64,000 nucleotides of DNA from Flavobacterium keumense (lineage in GTDB: Bacteria; Bacteroidota; Bacteroidia; Flavobacteriales; Flavobacteriaceae): assembly GCF_029866485.1 (NCBI RefSeq), contig NZ_CP092332.1:2294001-2358000 (forward strand). The letters are read 5' to 3'. Below, one piece after another: positions 33,358 through 42,480 of the stretch. Numbering within the stretch: position 1 is the stretch's first letter; every line of letters begins with the position of its first letter. Below the pieces are notes generated by a model. The model worked only from the letters and a program-made list of their open reading frames with translations, searched no databases and was not told the origin of the DNA. The translations under genes were made by a program, and so were the position numbers.

Positions 33358-33568
33358 TGAATATTTTTTAAAGTGAATACCGCCTAAGTCGTTTTATTTT
33401 ATGCCCAAAATTAGTTAAAACAAAAACGTTTCGTTCGAAAAAAATTGATATTTTTTATATAATTCCCATAAATCAACCCTAATTGTATGATTATTTTTAA
33501 ATATATATAAATCGCAGTTAATTGCCATAATTAATACTTTTTTCATAAGTTTTTTAGCGATTTTTGTT

Positions 33569-33576
33569 TAATTTTG
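33569..33576 (+). promoter_or_regulatory. -7 box TAATTTTG for ilvE
   Basis: A full TAnnTTTG match about 79 bases before the start, with no clear -33 TTG. The leader contains small inverted repeats (AGATTTCCTAATCT, and ATAAGC with GCTTAT near 33611-33627) but no convincing attenuator. Confidence 0.45.
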
Positions 33577-33654
33577 TAATCATTAAAATTAGATTTCCTA
33601 ATCTTATATGATAAGCTTATGCTTATTATTCATACCATAAAATAATTCTGTATT

Positions 33655-34722
33655 ATGAGTACAACTCAAAACAAAAAAATTGAAATTATAAAATCAGCTA
33701 CTTCTAAAATTAATGAAGTAGATTTTGAAAACTTAAGTTTTGGAGCTGTTTTTACAGACCATTTATTTGAGTGTGATTTTAAAAATGGAGAATGGCAAAC
33801 ACCAACAATTAAGCCTTACGCTCCTTTTTTAGTAGATCCATCAACACGAGTATTCCACTATGGACAAGCTATTTTTGAAGGAATGAAAGCCTACAAAGAT
33901 GATCAAGATGCTATTTGGTTATTCAGACCTGATGAAAACTATAACCGTTTCAATAAATCAGCTGTCAGAATGGCTATGCCTGAAGTTCCAGAAGATATCT
34001 TCATGAATGGATTGAAAGAATTACTTAAAATTGACCAAGCTTGGGTTAAAAAAGGAAACGGAAACTCAATGTACATTAGACCTTTCATGATTGGAACTGG
34101 TACAGGAGTAATTGCCAATCCTTCTGATAACTATAAATTCATGATTATTTTATCTCCTGTTAAGTCATACTATGCAGGCGAAGTAAAAGTTATTGTTGCT
34201 GAACATTATAGTAGAGCGGCAAATGGCGGAATTGGAGCTGCAAAAGCGGCTGGAAATTATGCAGGTCAATTCTATCCTACTAATTTAGCAAACAAAGAAG
34301 GTTTCCAACAAGTAATTTGGACTGACGATGCAACCCATACTAAATTAGAAGAAGCGGGTACTATGAATGTGTTTTTTAGAATTAATGACACCTTATTTAC
34401 AGCGCCAACTAGCGAAAGGATTCTTGATGGAGTTACTAGAAAATCACTTATTGAATTAGCAAAAAAAGAGAAAATAAACGTAGAAGTTCGTTCGGTCTTA
34501 GTTGATGAATTAGTAGAAGCTGCAAACAATGGAAGCCTGAAAGAAATTTTTGGTGCAGGAACTGCTGCTGTTATTAGTCCAATTGTTGGGTTTTCATATA
34601 AAGACCATTATTACGAATTACCAAAATTAGAAAATTCTATGGCTGCTGATTTAAAATTGAAATTGACTAATATTCAAAATAAATTAGCCGAAGATACTTT
34701 TGGTTGGACTGTAAAAGTATAA
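33655..34722 (+). CDS. ilvE: Branched-chain amino acid aminotransferase
   Basis: A 355-residue fold-type IV PLP aminotransferase for leucine, isoleucine and valine. The PLP lysine is Lys197 in GAAKAAGNYA. Other motifs are VFHYGQAIFEGMKAY, YIRPFMIGTG, LEEAGTMNVFF and GTAAVISPI. At this size it is the eukaryote-like long BCAT form common in Bacteroidota. It is monocistronic, with a long 5' leader and a strong terminator shared with the convergent MazG-like gene. Confidence 0.95.
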   Translation: MSTTQNKKIEIIKSATSKINEVDFENLSFGAVFTDHLFECDFKNGEWQTPTIKPYAPFLVDPSTRVFHYGQAIFEGMKAYKDDQDAIWLFRPDENYNRFNKSAVRMAMPEVPEDIFMNGLKELLKIDQAWVKKGNGNSMYIRPFMIGTGTGVIANPSDNYKFMIILSPVKSYYAGEVKVIVAEHYSRAANGGIGAAKAAGNYAGQFYPTNLANKEGFQQVIWTDDATHTKLEEAGTMNVFFRINDTLFTAPTSERILDGVTRKSLIELAKKEKINVEVRSVLVDELVEAANNGSLKEIFGAGTAAVISPIVGFSYKDHYYELPKLENSMAADLKLKLTNIQNKLAEDTFGWTVKV

Positions 34723-34740
34723 CTAATGTAACCAAAATAA

Positions 34741-34773
34741 AAAAAGCGATTTTCAATGTGAAAATCGCTTTTT
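34741..34773. terminator. Bidirectional terminator after ilvE
   Basis: A perfect 15-bp stem AAAAAGCGATTTTCA pairs with its complement around the loop ATG. It is flanked by A and T runs and serves both convergent genes. Confidence 0.92.
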
Positions 34774-34787
34774 TTAAGTTTACCGTA

Positions 34788-35174
34788 TTATTTTCCTAAA
34801 ATTTTTGAAAAATCAGGTTTAAAATAATTGGGACCTTTCATAACTTTCCCGTCTTCGCGATAAATTGGTTTGCCATCTTCTCCAAGTTTGCTCATATTGG
34901 AACGCTGAATTTCATCAAACACTTCTTCAATTTTATGTTGCAAACCATGCTCTATAATTGTACCGCAAAGAATATACAACATATCGCCTAAAGCATCTGC
35001 TATTTCAACTAAATCATTATTTAAAACCGCCTCTAAATATTCCTCATTTTCTTCTTTCATTAAATTATAACGAAGATGCTTTTTTGTTTCCCCTAAATCG
35101 GCAATTGGAGTCTCACTATGTCCTATTTGAAATGCGGTATGAAATTCCTTTACCGCCTTAATTTGTTTTTGCAT
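34788..35174 (-). CDS. MazG-like nucleoside triphosphate pyrophosphohydrolase
   Basis: A 128-residue all-alpha NTP pyrophosphohydrolase. The metal-binding helices show EENEEYLEA and EIADALGDMLYIL, the EExxE...ExxD pattern of the MazG superfamily. It hydrolyses NTPs or dNTPs to NMP and PPi, probably for pool cleansing. The C-terminal GEDGKPIYREDGKVMKGP loop is typical of the phage/bacterial stand-alone subgroup. It is convergent with ilvE. Confidence 0.87.
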   Translation of the reverse strand: MQKQIKAVKEFHTAFQIGHSETPIADLGETKKHLRYNLMKEENEEYLEAVLNNDLVEIADALGDMLYILCGTIIEHGLQHKIEEVFDEIQRSNMSKLGEDGKPIYREDGKVMKGPNYFKPDFSKILGK

Positions 35175-35228
35175 AATTAAATCGATTAAATGATTTGGAA
35201 ATGTAGTAAGTATTCTACAACAAATAAC

Positions 35229-35236
35229 TAAATTTG
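35229..35236 (+). promoter_or_regulatory. -7 box TAAATTTG
   Basis: A full match, 18 bases before the small membrane protein gene. No -33 TTG lies within 17-23 bases. Confidence 0.45.
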
Positions 35237-35254
35237 CATTAAAATTTTCAACAC

Positions 35255-35443
35255 ATGTTTAGCAGTGGTCAAATAACTTTTGGAATTCTTTTTTTTATAG
35301 GCTTTGTAGTTACTATGATTATTGCTTATAGAAAGGATGCTCAACTACATCGACTTTTTTATAAAGGAAATTATAAAATTCTTTTAGGTTTTCTGGTATT
35401 TGTTTGTTTATTGTTTGTAATCAAGATTTTCTTAAAGCGTTAG
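35255..35443 (+). CDS. Small two-span membrane protein of unknown function
   Basis: A 62-residue protein with two hydrophobic spans (TFGILFFIGFVVTMIIAY and ILLGFLVFVCLLFVIKIF) separated by a basic loop with the segment YRKDAQLHRLFYKG. I recall this small protein as conserved in Flavobacteria without a known role. A -7 box just upstream supports expression. Confidence 0.65.
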   Translation: MFSSGQITFGILFFIGFVVTMIIAYRKDAQLHRLFYKGNYKILLGFLVFVCLLFVIKIFLKR

Positions 35444-35526
35444 GTAATTTATTTTTCTTGACGCCTATTTACGTATACATAAATTAGCTAACTTTACTAC
35501 GTAAGAAACTTTTATTGATACTCCAA

Positions 35527-36612
35527 ATGAAAATCTTAAAATACATCTCCTTATTACTATTACTTAGTTTTGTCTCTTTCTCTGTTTTTATTGCAACCCA
35601 AAAAGGGGTGTTTAACATCCAAAAAAGTAAAGTAATTCCAATTTCAAAAAACAATCTATACAGCTATGTAAATGATTATCAAAATTGGGGGGATTTTATG
35701 ATGATTGGGGACAAAATTAAAATTCATTACTCTAAAAATAACGTCGGAAAAGGCGCGAAATGTACATGGGAAAGTAATCAAGGAAATGGTACTATCCAAA
35801 CTTTATCAACCAAAGAAAATAACAGTATCTATCAAAAAATGAACATAGACGGTACTGAGTATGAGCTTACTTGGACCTTAAAAGATACACTTGGCGGAAC
35901 AAAAATTACGATAAAGTCAAAAGGGGAAATGAGTTTTTCTTATAAAATTTACACCGCACTTCATGGTGGTGCTTCTAAAATAATCGGAAATATCTTTGAA
36001 AATAGCTTAGCTAAGCTACACAAACAATTAGTATATGAAATTAATACTTATAAGATTAAAGTAAATGGATTAGTTCAAAAAAAAGGAACCCCATATTTAA
36101 AACAAAGTTTTACAAGTAAAATTAGTTCCATTGTAAAAAATACCCACATCGTTTTCCCAAAAATGATTGCATTTTGTAAAGCGAATGCTATTGAACTCAA
36201 CGGAAAACCATTTATAATTTATCATACTTATGATGAAAAAAATGGATTAGCACAAATATCGCTTTGCATACCAATCAAAGAAGCAATTATAACAAGCGAT
36301 GGAAGCGATATTTTAGCCGATGAACTAGAACCGTTTTTAGCAATAAAAACGTCCCTTTACGGTGATTACTCACATACTAAAGAAGCTGTAAAAAAATCTA
36401 TTAGTTACATCAACAGAAACGTGATACCTCCAGATTCAAGATTCAAGCATTTAGAGGTATTTACCATAAATAAATCAGATAGTAACCAACCTTCAAAATG
36501 GAAAACAGAAATCTATTTTCCTGTAAAACATAAAAACTCAAACTCAAAAACCACACCCAAAGTAGAGGAAAGTGTGAATGCAAAATCAGAAAATAATGCA
36601 TTAGGAATTTAA
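35527..36612 (+). CDS. SRPBCC and GyrI-like domain protein, membrane-anchored
   Basis: A 361-residue protein. An N-terminal hydrophobic anchor (ISLLLLLSFVSFSVFIAT) is followed by a polyketide-cyclase/SRPBCC-like domain (about 35-165). A C-terminal GyrI-like/AraC effector-binding domain (about 200-330) contains KPFIIYHTYDEKNGLAQISL. Such pairs bind small hydrophobic ligands, and the ligand here is unknown. I use ATG 35527; TTG 35515 would add four residues. A perfect inverted repeat TTACGTA (35469-35475) / TACGTAA (35508-35514) lies upstream, of unknown meaning. Confidence 0.75.
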   Translation: MKILKYISLLLLLSFVSFSVFIATQKGVFNIQKSKVIPISKNNLYSYVNDYQNWGDFMMIGDKIKIHYSKNNVGKGAKCTWESNQGNGTIQTLSTKENNSIYQKMNIDGTEYELTWTLKDTLGGTKITIKSKGEMSFSYKIYTALHGGASKIIGNIFENSLAKLHKQLVYEINTYKIKVNGLVQKKGTPYLKQSFTSKISSIVKNTHIVFPKMIAFCKANAIELNGKPFIIYHTYDEKNGLAQISLCIPIKEAIITSDGSDILADELEPFLAIKTSLYGDYSHTKEAVKKSISYINRNVIPPDSRFKHLEVFTINKSDSNQPSKWKTEIYFPVKHKNSNSKTTPKVEESVNAKSENNALGI

Positions 36613-36665
36613 TTTCATCTACTATTAAACCTTTTGTATCAAAACTAATCTAATTAGTTAAACAG

Positions 36666-36673
36666 TAGCTTTG
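36666..36673 (+). promoter_or_regulatory. -7 box-like TAGCTTTG at the sigma factor start
   Basis: A full TAnnTTTG match that overlaps the TTG start of the sigma gene. It may be coincidence, or the transcript may start further up. Confidence 0.3.
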
Positions 36674-37213
36674 CAAGAAGAACAAGAATTTATTCAAAAA
36701 TTGTTAGATCCTAAAACGCAACATGAAGCGTTTCAGAAACTCTTACTGGATTATCAAAAACCATTATATCATCAAATACGAAATATTGTGTTGAATCATG
36801 ATGATACTGATGATGTTTTACAAAACACATTTATTAAAGTATTTCAAAATCTAAAAAACTTTAAAGGAGACAGTAAACTGTTTTCTTGGATGTACCGAAT
36901 AGCAACAAATGAAGCATTAACTTTTATTAATCAAAAAGCACAAAAACAGAAAATTTCAACCATAGAATTACAAAACAAAACTATCCATAATTTAAACGCT
37001 GATGTTTATTTTGATGGAGATGAAATCGAAATAAAATTACAAAAAGCTATAGCAATTTTACCTCAAAAACAACAATTAGTATTTAAGATGAGATATTTCG
37101 AAGAATTAAAATACGAAGAAATTGCCGAAATTCTAAACACTTCAATAGGTGCTTTAAAAGCTTCTTACCATCACGCTACAAAAAAAATAGAAGCTTATAT
37201 AAACTCAAATTAA
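36671..37213 (+). CDS. ECF-type RNA polymerase sigma factor
   Basis: A 180-residue sigma-70 family factor with region 2 (DDTDDVLQNTFIKVFQNLKNF) and region 4 (LPQKQQLVF, then YEEIAEILNTSIGALKASYH). The start is TTG: upstream in frame there is a stop at 36659-36661 and no ATG or GTG before the conserved EEQEFIQKLLDPKT segment. It heads a three-gene operon with a single-span protein and a periplasmic helical protein, which probably act as its anti-sigma and sensor parts. Confidence 0.9.
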   Translation: MQEEQEFIQKLLDPKTQHEAFQKLLLDYQKPLYHQIRNIVLNHDDTDDVLQNTFIKVFQNLKNFKGDSKLFSWMYRIATNEALTFINQKAQKQKISTIELQNKTIHNLNADVYFDGDEIEIKLQKAIAILPQKQQLVFKMRYFEELKYEEIAEILNTSIGALKASYHHATKKIEAYINSN

Positions 37214-37245
37214 ACTTTTTAAACCCTATTCAGTCTAAAACTATT

Positions 37246-37659
37246 ATGAAAGCATTTAAAATAAACGAAAAATCAAAAATTAAATCTGGGTTTCTAATTC
37301 CTGATACCTATTTTGATGATTTTTCAAAACAGATTCTTTCACAATTACCCGATAAAGAAATCAGTACAATCCCTCTTTTAAAAAGAAATAAAACTCTTTT
37401 ATTCTCGATTGCTGCCATGCTAGTTATTGCCTTATTTCTTCCCATTTTCAATCAATTTCTATCCAATTCAGAAGAGTTAGATACAACTACTATAGAAAAC
37501 CATTTAACATACCAAAACGATATAACTACTTATGAATTAATTAGTGAATTAGAAGACGAAGACCTTAATAAAATTGGCACTACAACAGAACTAAAAGACG
37601 AAACCATAGAAGATATTTTAACTACGAATTCAGATTTAGAAAAATTAATTATAGAATAA
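37246..37659 (+). CDS. Single-span membrane protein, putative anti-sigma factor
   Basis: A 137-residue protein with a cytoplasmic N-terminus of about 48 residues, one transmembrane span (about 50-69) and an acidic periplasmic tail. It lacks the HxxxCxxC zinc motif of classical ZAS anti-sigma factors, so it cannot be called by motif. The call rests on its position 32 bases after the ECF sigma gene and 19 bases before the periplasmic sensor gene. Confidence 0.6.
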   Translation: MKAFKINEKSKIKSGFLIPDTYFDDFSKQILSQLPDKEISTIPLLKRNKTLLFSIAAMLVIALFLPIFNQFLSNSEELDTTTIENHLTYQNDITTYELISELEDEDLNKIGTTTELKDETIEDILTTNSDLEKLIIE

Positions 37660-37678
37660 ATAAAAACAATAAAATACG

Positions 37679-38137
37679 ATGAGACTCTATAGAATTTTAG
37701 CCATAGTAACATTATTTTCCAGTATAAGTTTTTATGCACAAGGGGAAAAAATGAAAGAGAAAAGAGAACAGATCAAAACTTTGAAAGTGGCTTTTATAAC
37801 CACCGAATTAGACTTAACAAGTGCCGAAGCTGAAAAATTTTGGCCTATTTACAATGCATTTGAAGAAAAAGAATTTGAATTAAAACATCTAAAAATGCGT
37901 TCTTTCATTAAAAGATTTAGAGAAGGAAAAGATAAAATGACCGAAAAAGAAGCCAATTCATTGTTAAGCCAAATTGAAAATAATGAGGAAGATATTTTTG
38001 TTCTTCGCAAAAAATTCTTTTTAAATTTAAAAGGAGTTTTACCTGCTTTAAAAATTATTAGACTAAAAAAATCAGAAGAAGATTTTAATAGAAAATTACT
38101 TCTTCAATACCGAAACAAAGGACCACGAAAAGAGTAA
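37679..38137 (+). CDS. Putative periplasmic sensor of the ECF sigma factor
   Basis: A 152-residue exported helical protein. The signal peptide is MRLYRILAIVTLFSSISFYA. The helical domain with LDLTSAEAEKFWPIYNAFEE resembles the Spy/CpxP-like proteins named sensor of ECF-type sigma factor in Flavobacteria. A stress-responsive envelope role is plausible from the family and the operon. It is the last gene before a terminator. Confidence 0.75.
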   Translation: MRLYRILAIVTLFSSISFYAQGEKMKEKREQIKTLKVAFITTELDLTSAEAEKFWPIYNAFEEKEFELKHLKMRSFIKRFREGKDKMTEKEANSLLSQIENNEEDIFVLRKKFFLNLKGVLPALKIIRLKKSEEDFNRKLLLQYRNKGPRKE

Positions 38138-38156
38138 TTTTATAAAAAATAATAAA

Positions 38157-38182
38157 AAGGCTATTCTAAATAGAATAGCCTT
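38157..38182. terminator. Bidirectional terminator after the sigma operon
   Basis: A 12-bp perfect palindromic stem AAGGCTATTCTA pairs with TAGAATAGCCTT around two bases. It touches the stop codon of the convergent gene. Confidence 0.8.
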
Positions 38183-39230
38183 ACTTTTTAAATCGAATCC
38201 GAATCAATTTATTTTTACCTGCAGCAATTGCAGTTGAAGTGTTCAAAAAACGAATAGTATACAAGCTCCCATCTGTGCTAAATTGTTTCCAATTATTCCC
38301 CCCATCATTAGAATAATATAAACCTGAAGCACCCAAACTAACTATTTCTTTACCATTACTTTCCGGAACATATTGCACACAAGAAGCGTACCCAAAGCCT
38401 TGGTTTTGAGCAACCAATTGCCATGTTTTCCCTCCATCATGAGTAACTGCTTTATTATCAAAATTCTGAGACAAAACCTCATAATTTCCTCCTGAGATAA
38501 ATCCTGTTTTTGAATCATAAAAATCAGCTGTAAAAATTCCGGTCATCTGTTTTCCTTGCACCATTGGTGTTTCATTTATAGACCAACTTTCTCCCTTATC
38601 ATCAGAGAAAAATACCCGTGCCTTTTTTCCGCCAGACACAAGCCAAGTATTATTCTCTTTGATAACAATATTAGTATTGCTAGCCGCAAAAGCAGCCTCT
38701 CCTTCTGCTAATTGAGGTGATTGATTCGAAAGTCTTTTTTGCCAAGTAGTACCACCATCACGAGTTGTTATTATAGAAAAGCATCCTTCTATTGGGTCTC
38801 CAATGGCTATCCCTTGTAAATCATTCCAAAATTGCATACTATCATAAAATACTTTTTCGTGATTTTCTTGGTATACCAATTCATAGCTCAAATCTTCCTT
38901 TGAAATTCGGTATAATAAAGCTGGATTAGCTACACTTAGAACAAATAGATATTTTTTAGTTTGGGCGATACTCCTAAATTCACTGTTTTTTTCTGTGGAA
39001 ATTTGGATTTCTTTCTTTTGATTTGAATTCAAATCGATACATCCAAATCTAGATTTATCACCCGCATACCAGATTTTTTCTTGATCCAAAACTAAAGCAC
39101 GAATGCTAATTTTATCTTGTAATAAAGTATCAATTACTACTGAAGTAAAATGATTATTTTGAAATAGCTTTCTTAAACCACATGAATAAAAAAGAAAAGC
39201 AACACTAAAAACAAAAAATATTTTTTTCAT
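38181..39230 (-). CDS. BNR/Ycf48-like beta-propeller lipoprotein
   Basis: A 349-residue exported protein with a lipobox (LFYSC, Cys17). Repeated sialidase-type Asp-box motifs are visible: TTRDGGTTWQK, FSDDKGESW, THDGGKTWQ and YSNDGGNNWKQ. They point to a beta-propeller of the Ycf48/BNR kind. Catalytic sialidase residues are not apparent, so I do not call an enzyme. Relatives are sometimes loosely annotated as oxidoreductases. It is monocistronic and convergent with the sigma operon. Confidence 0.83.
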   Translation of the reverse strand: MKKIFFVFSVAFLFYSCGLRKLFQNNHFTSVVIDTLLQDKISIRALVLDQEKIWYAGDKSRFGCIDLNSNQKKEIQISTEKNSEFRSIAQTKKYLFVLSVANPALLYRISKEDLSYELVYQENHEKVFYDSMQFWNDLQGIAIGDPIEGCFSIITTRDGGTTWQKRLSNQSPQLAEGEAAFAASNTNIVIKENNTWLVSGGKKARVFFSDDKGESWSINETPMVQGKQMTGIFTADFYDSKTGFISGGNYEVLSQNFDNKAVTHDGGKTWQLVAQNQGFGYASCVQYVPESNGKEIVSLGASGLYYSNDGGNNWKQFSTDGSLYTIRFLNTSTAIAAGKNKLIRIRFKK

Positions 39231-39346
39231 AAAACAAAAAAATTAGATGGCTAAATTACAATTAATTAAAATCTATCATCAACATTATTTTTTTATTGGC
39301 ACAGTAATTGGAAAGTCATAAATAGTAATCTTAAATCATTTTTTTT

Positions 39347-40291
39347 ATGAAACCGAATGTATTCTTTTGGACATTAATTGGAACTTTAATTGTGATACAA
39401 GCACAGGCACAAAACACCATCCAAATCAACGCCACTAACTCAGATAGTAATGCTAACTTAGATTTAAGAGCTATTGCATCACAGTTTGGCAAATCTCAAA
39501 ATTTAGAAGACTTTGAAATGCGTTTAAATGATCCCAACCTCCAATTATCAAATTTGGATTTAAATAACGACAATGAAGTCGATTATTTACGAGTAGTTGA
39601 ATCCATCGAAAACAGAACCCATCTTATTTTAATTCAAGCTATTATCAACCGTGATATATACCAAGACGTTGCGACTATTAATGTTACAAAAGACAACTAT
39701 AATGCTATTACAGTGCAAATCATTGGAAACAGAGTGGTATACGGCAATCACTGTATTTACCAACCAACTTTCTATACAACCCCTACACTATTGAGTGTTT
39801 TTTGGAATTCAAATTACCGCCCGTATTATTCTAATTGGAGATGGAATTATTACCCAAAACACTATTATTCTTGGCATCCCTATCCAACCCATAGCTACCG
39901 TAAAAACATAAATTACTATTTGAACCACAACAGATTTTACGGTAATATAAATTCTAATCGATACTATCCAATTACAAAAACATACGGAAATCAGTATCCA
40001 AATTACATTTACTCAAACCGAGAACGATACGAATCAAACCGTCGCGAATTCAACCAAAATAGAGCATACCGACGTGACGACGAATTCTACAATGAGAGAA
40101 GAAATGACAATAGCTATTCAAATAAAATAGATAACGAACCACAACGAAATAATTATACCAGAGAAAATACTCAAAATAGACCTTTAGAAATTAAAGAAGT
40201 AGAAATTAATCGAAATAATACACAATATGTTTCTACTCCTTCAATACAAGAAAACAATAGAAACTCAAGAGGAAACTTTCGAAGAAATTAG
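39347..40291 (+). CDS. Secreted Tyr/Asn/Arg-rich protein of unknown function
   Basis: A 314-residue exported protein, signal peptide about 1-21 (ending QAQA). The N-terminal half is a small domain with LDLNNDNEVDYLRVVE, which resembles a calcium-loop-like acidic motif. The C-terminal half (about 150-314) is low complexity, full of Tyr, Asn, Arg and Ser (YYPKHYYSWHPYPTHSYRKN). I recall similar proteins in Flavobacteria without function. A matrix or surface role is only a guess. Confidence 0.7.
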   Translation: MKPNVFFWTLIGTLIVIQAQAQNTIQINATNSDSNANLDLRAIASQFGKSQNLEDFEMRLNDPNLQLSNLDLNNDNEVDYLRVVESIENRTHLILIQAIINRDIYQDVATINVTKDNYNAITVQIIGNRVVYGNHCIYQPTFYTTPTLLSVFWNSNYRPYYSNWRWNYYPKHYYSWHPYPTHSYRKNINYYLNHNRFYGNINSNRYYPITKTYGNQYPNYIYSNRERYESNRREFNQNRAYRRDDEFYNERRNDNSYSNKIDNEPQRNNYTRENTQNRPLEIKEVEINRNNTQYVSTPSIQENNRNSRGNFRRN

Positions 40292-40311
40292 TCTTAAAAT
40301 AGAATTAATAC

Positions 40312-40335
40312 AAACACAGCCTAAACGCTGTGTTT
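40312..40335 (+). terminator. Terminator after the Tyr/Asn-rich protein gene
   Basis: AAACACAGC (40312-40320) pairs with GCTGTGTTT (40327-40335), followed by a T-run. Confidence 0.85.
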
Positions 40336-40372
40336 TTTTTGTTATTTTTTATCCTAATATATTTAAAAAGAG

Positions 40373-40380
40373 TAAATTTG
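40373..40380 (+). promoter_or_regulatory. -7 box TAAATTTG for kup
   Basis: A full match, 21 bases before the kup start. No TTG lies at the ideal -33 distance. Confidence 0.5.
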
Positions 40381-40401
40381 CCCACTTTTTAATTAAATAT
40401 C

Positions 40402-42363
40402 ATGAGCGTAGCGCACAAAGACCTTCATAGTAAATTAACACTAGGTGGTCTATTAGTTTCTTTAGGAATTATTTATGGTGACATTGGAACTTCTCCTTTG
40501 TATGTAATGAAAGCAATCCTTGGTGACCATACAATAAATGCCGATATTGTTTTAGGAGGAATATCATGTGTTTTTTGGACACTTACTCTACAAACCACTA
40601 TCAAATACGTACTCATCACGTTAAGTGCTGATAATCATGGCGAAGGTGGAATTTTTGCCCTTTACGCTTTAGTAAAAAAAACAAAAATACGGTGGCTGAT
40701 TGTACCCGCCATTATTGGAGGAAGTGCTTTATTAGCCGACGGAATCATTACTCCTCCTATCTCTGTATCCTCTGCTGTTGAAGGAGTTAGAACCTTTTAT
40801 CCCGAAATTAATACGATACCCATCGTTATTGGAATTTTATTCATCTTATTTACCATACAACAATTTGGAACTAAACTAGTTGGTAAATTCTTTGCTCCAA
40901 TGATGTTAATTTGGTTTAGTATGTTAGCCATATTAGGAGGTATCCAAATATTTCACCATATTGAAGTACTTCAAGCTTTAAACCCATATTATGCTTATCG
41001 TTTACTTTCTGTTCATCCTGATGGCTTCTTTGTTCTTGGTTTTGTATTCTTATGTACTACAGGGGCCGAAGCATTGTACTCCGATATGGGGCATTGCGGA
41101 CGAAAAAATATTCGCATCAGTTGGATTTTTGTAAAAACAGCTTTAGTCTTAAATTACTTTGGACAGGGTGCTTATTTAATTCACCATGAAGGTCAAACGT
41201 TATCTAGTCTTGGTGGAAAAAACGGAAACCCATTCTATTTAATTATGGCCGATTGGTTTCAACCAATCGGAATTGTTGTCGCAACTTTAGCCGCTGTAAT
41301 TGCATCCCAAGCCTTAATTAGTGGTTCTTTTACTTTAATTAATGAAGCAATGCGTTTGAATTTTTGGCCAAAAGTAAAAATCAAATATCCTACAGAACTA
41401 AAAGGTCAATTGTATATTCCGTCTATTAACTGGTTATTACTTCTAGGTTGTGTTGCTATTGTATTACATTTCGAAGAATCAAGCAATATGGAGCATGCTT
41501 ATGGTTTAGCTATTATACTTTGCATGATTATGACCACTCTTTTATTGAACTATTACCTCATAATGAAAAGAGTAAAATGGTACTTGTTTGTACCAATAAT
41601 CGGGATTTATCTAATGATTGAATTTAGCTTTTTAGCTGCCAATGTAACTAAATTTGCAGAGGGTGGTTATGTAACACTTTTCATTGCGATCTTTTTAATT
41701 TTTATAATGACGATATGGTATTTAGCCAAAAAAATTAACAAAGCATACACTAAAATTGTTCGGATTGAAGACTATAAAAAAGTACTTAGTGAATTAAGTG
41801 CCGATTTGTCTATTCCGAAATATGCAACCCATTTAGTCTATATGACCAATGCGGGAAGAGTAGACGAAATAGAAGAAAAGGTAATGTATTCTATTCTTCA
41901 AAAAAGACCTAAAAGAGCCGATATTTATTGGTTTGTTCACGTAAACATCTTAACAGAACCTTATAAAACAGAATACAAAGTAACCGAAATCTTAAAAGAC
42001 GATTTGTATCGCATAGATTTCAATTTAGGATTTAGAGAGCCCACTAAAATCAACTTGATGTTCCGCGAAGTATTGAAAGATATGGTAAAAAAAGGTGAGG
42101 TTGATATTACAAGTCGTTATGAATCCTTAAACAAAAACAACATTCTTGGAGATTTCAAATTTGTTTTATCTGAAAAATTCTTGTCTAACGATAGCGATTT
42201 ATTGTGGCATGAAAAATTAGTTATGAATTCGTATTTTTTCATTAAAAAACTAAGTTTGTCTGAAGAAAGAGCCTTTGGATTGGATAGTAGTTCTGTGAAG
42301 ATTGAAAAATTTCCAATGGTACTACATGCTCCAGAAAACATAGGATTAACAAGGGTAAAATAA
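40402..42363 (+). CDS. kup: KUP-type potassium transporter
   Basis: A 653-residue K+/H+ symporter of the KUP/HAK/KT family. The signature opening GIIYGDIGTSPLYVMKAI is present, with LSADNHGEGGIFALYALVKK, GSALLADGIITPPISV and GAEALYSDMGHCG. About twelve spans are followed by a cytoplasmic C-terminal domain from about residue 450. It is monocistronic between a -7 box and a perfect hairpin terminator. No c-di-AMP riboswitch-like element is visible in the short leader. Confidence 0.95.
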   Translation: MSVAHKDLHSKLTLGGLLVSLGIIYGDIGTSPLYVMKAILGDHTINADIVLGGISCVFWTLTLQTTIKYVLITLSADNHGEGGIFALYALVKKTKIRWLIVPAIIGGSALLADGIITPPISVSSAVEGVRTFYPEINTIPIVIGILFILFTIQQFGTKLVGKFFAPMMLIWFSMLAILGGIQIFHHIEVLQALNPYYAYRLLSVHPDGFFVLGFVFLCTTGAEALYSDMGHCGRKNIRISWIFVKTALVLNYFGQGAYLIHHEGQTLSSLGGKNGNPFYLIMADWFQPIGIVVATLAAVIASQALISGSFTLINEAMRLNFWPKVKIKYPTELKGQLYIPSINWLLLLGCVAIVLHFEESSNMEHAYGLAIILCMIMTTLLLNYYLIMKRVKWYLFVPIIGIYLMIEFSFLAANVTKFAEGGYVTLFIAIFLIFIMTIWYLAKKINKAYTKIVRIEDYKKVLSELSADLSIPKYATHLVYMTNAGRVDEIEEKVMYSILQKRPKRADIYWFVHVNILTEPYKTEYKVTEILKDDLYRIDFNLGFREPTKINLMFREVLKDMVKKGEVDITSRYESLNKNNILGDFKFVLSEKFLSNDSDLLWHEKLVMNSYFFIKKLSLSEERAFGLDSSSVKIEKFPMVLHAPENIGLTRVK

Positions 42364-42384
42364 AATACTCATATCTCGAATACT

Positions 42385-42413
42385 AAAGACACTGTTTCTC
42401 TAACAGTGTCTTT
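42385..42413 (+). terminator. Terminator after kup
   Basis: A perfect 12-bp stem AAAGACACTGTT pairs with AACAGTGTCTTT and is followed by T's. Confidence 0.9.
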
Positions 42414-42455
42414 TTATTTATAACATTAAAATTTAGCTTTCCAATCAATAAATAG

Positions 42456-42463
42456 TACCTTTG
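42456..42463 (+). promoter_or_regulatory. -7 box TACCTTTG for the rRNA methyltransferase gene
   Basis: A full match, 17 bases before ATG 42481. No clear -33 TTG. Confidence 0.5.
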
Positions 42464-42480
42464 TACTTCAATTTTTTACA

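Noticed and set aside
33358..33654. A riboswitch or leader-peptide attenuator upstream of ilvE
   Set aside because: Only short A+T-rich inverted repeats are present; I see no run of branched-chain codons in a leader frame and no terminator-antiterminator pair.
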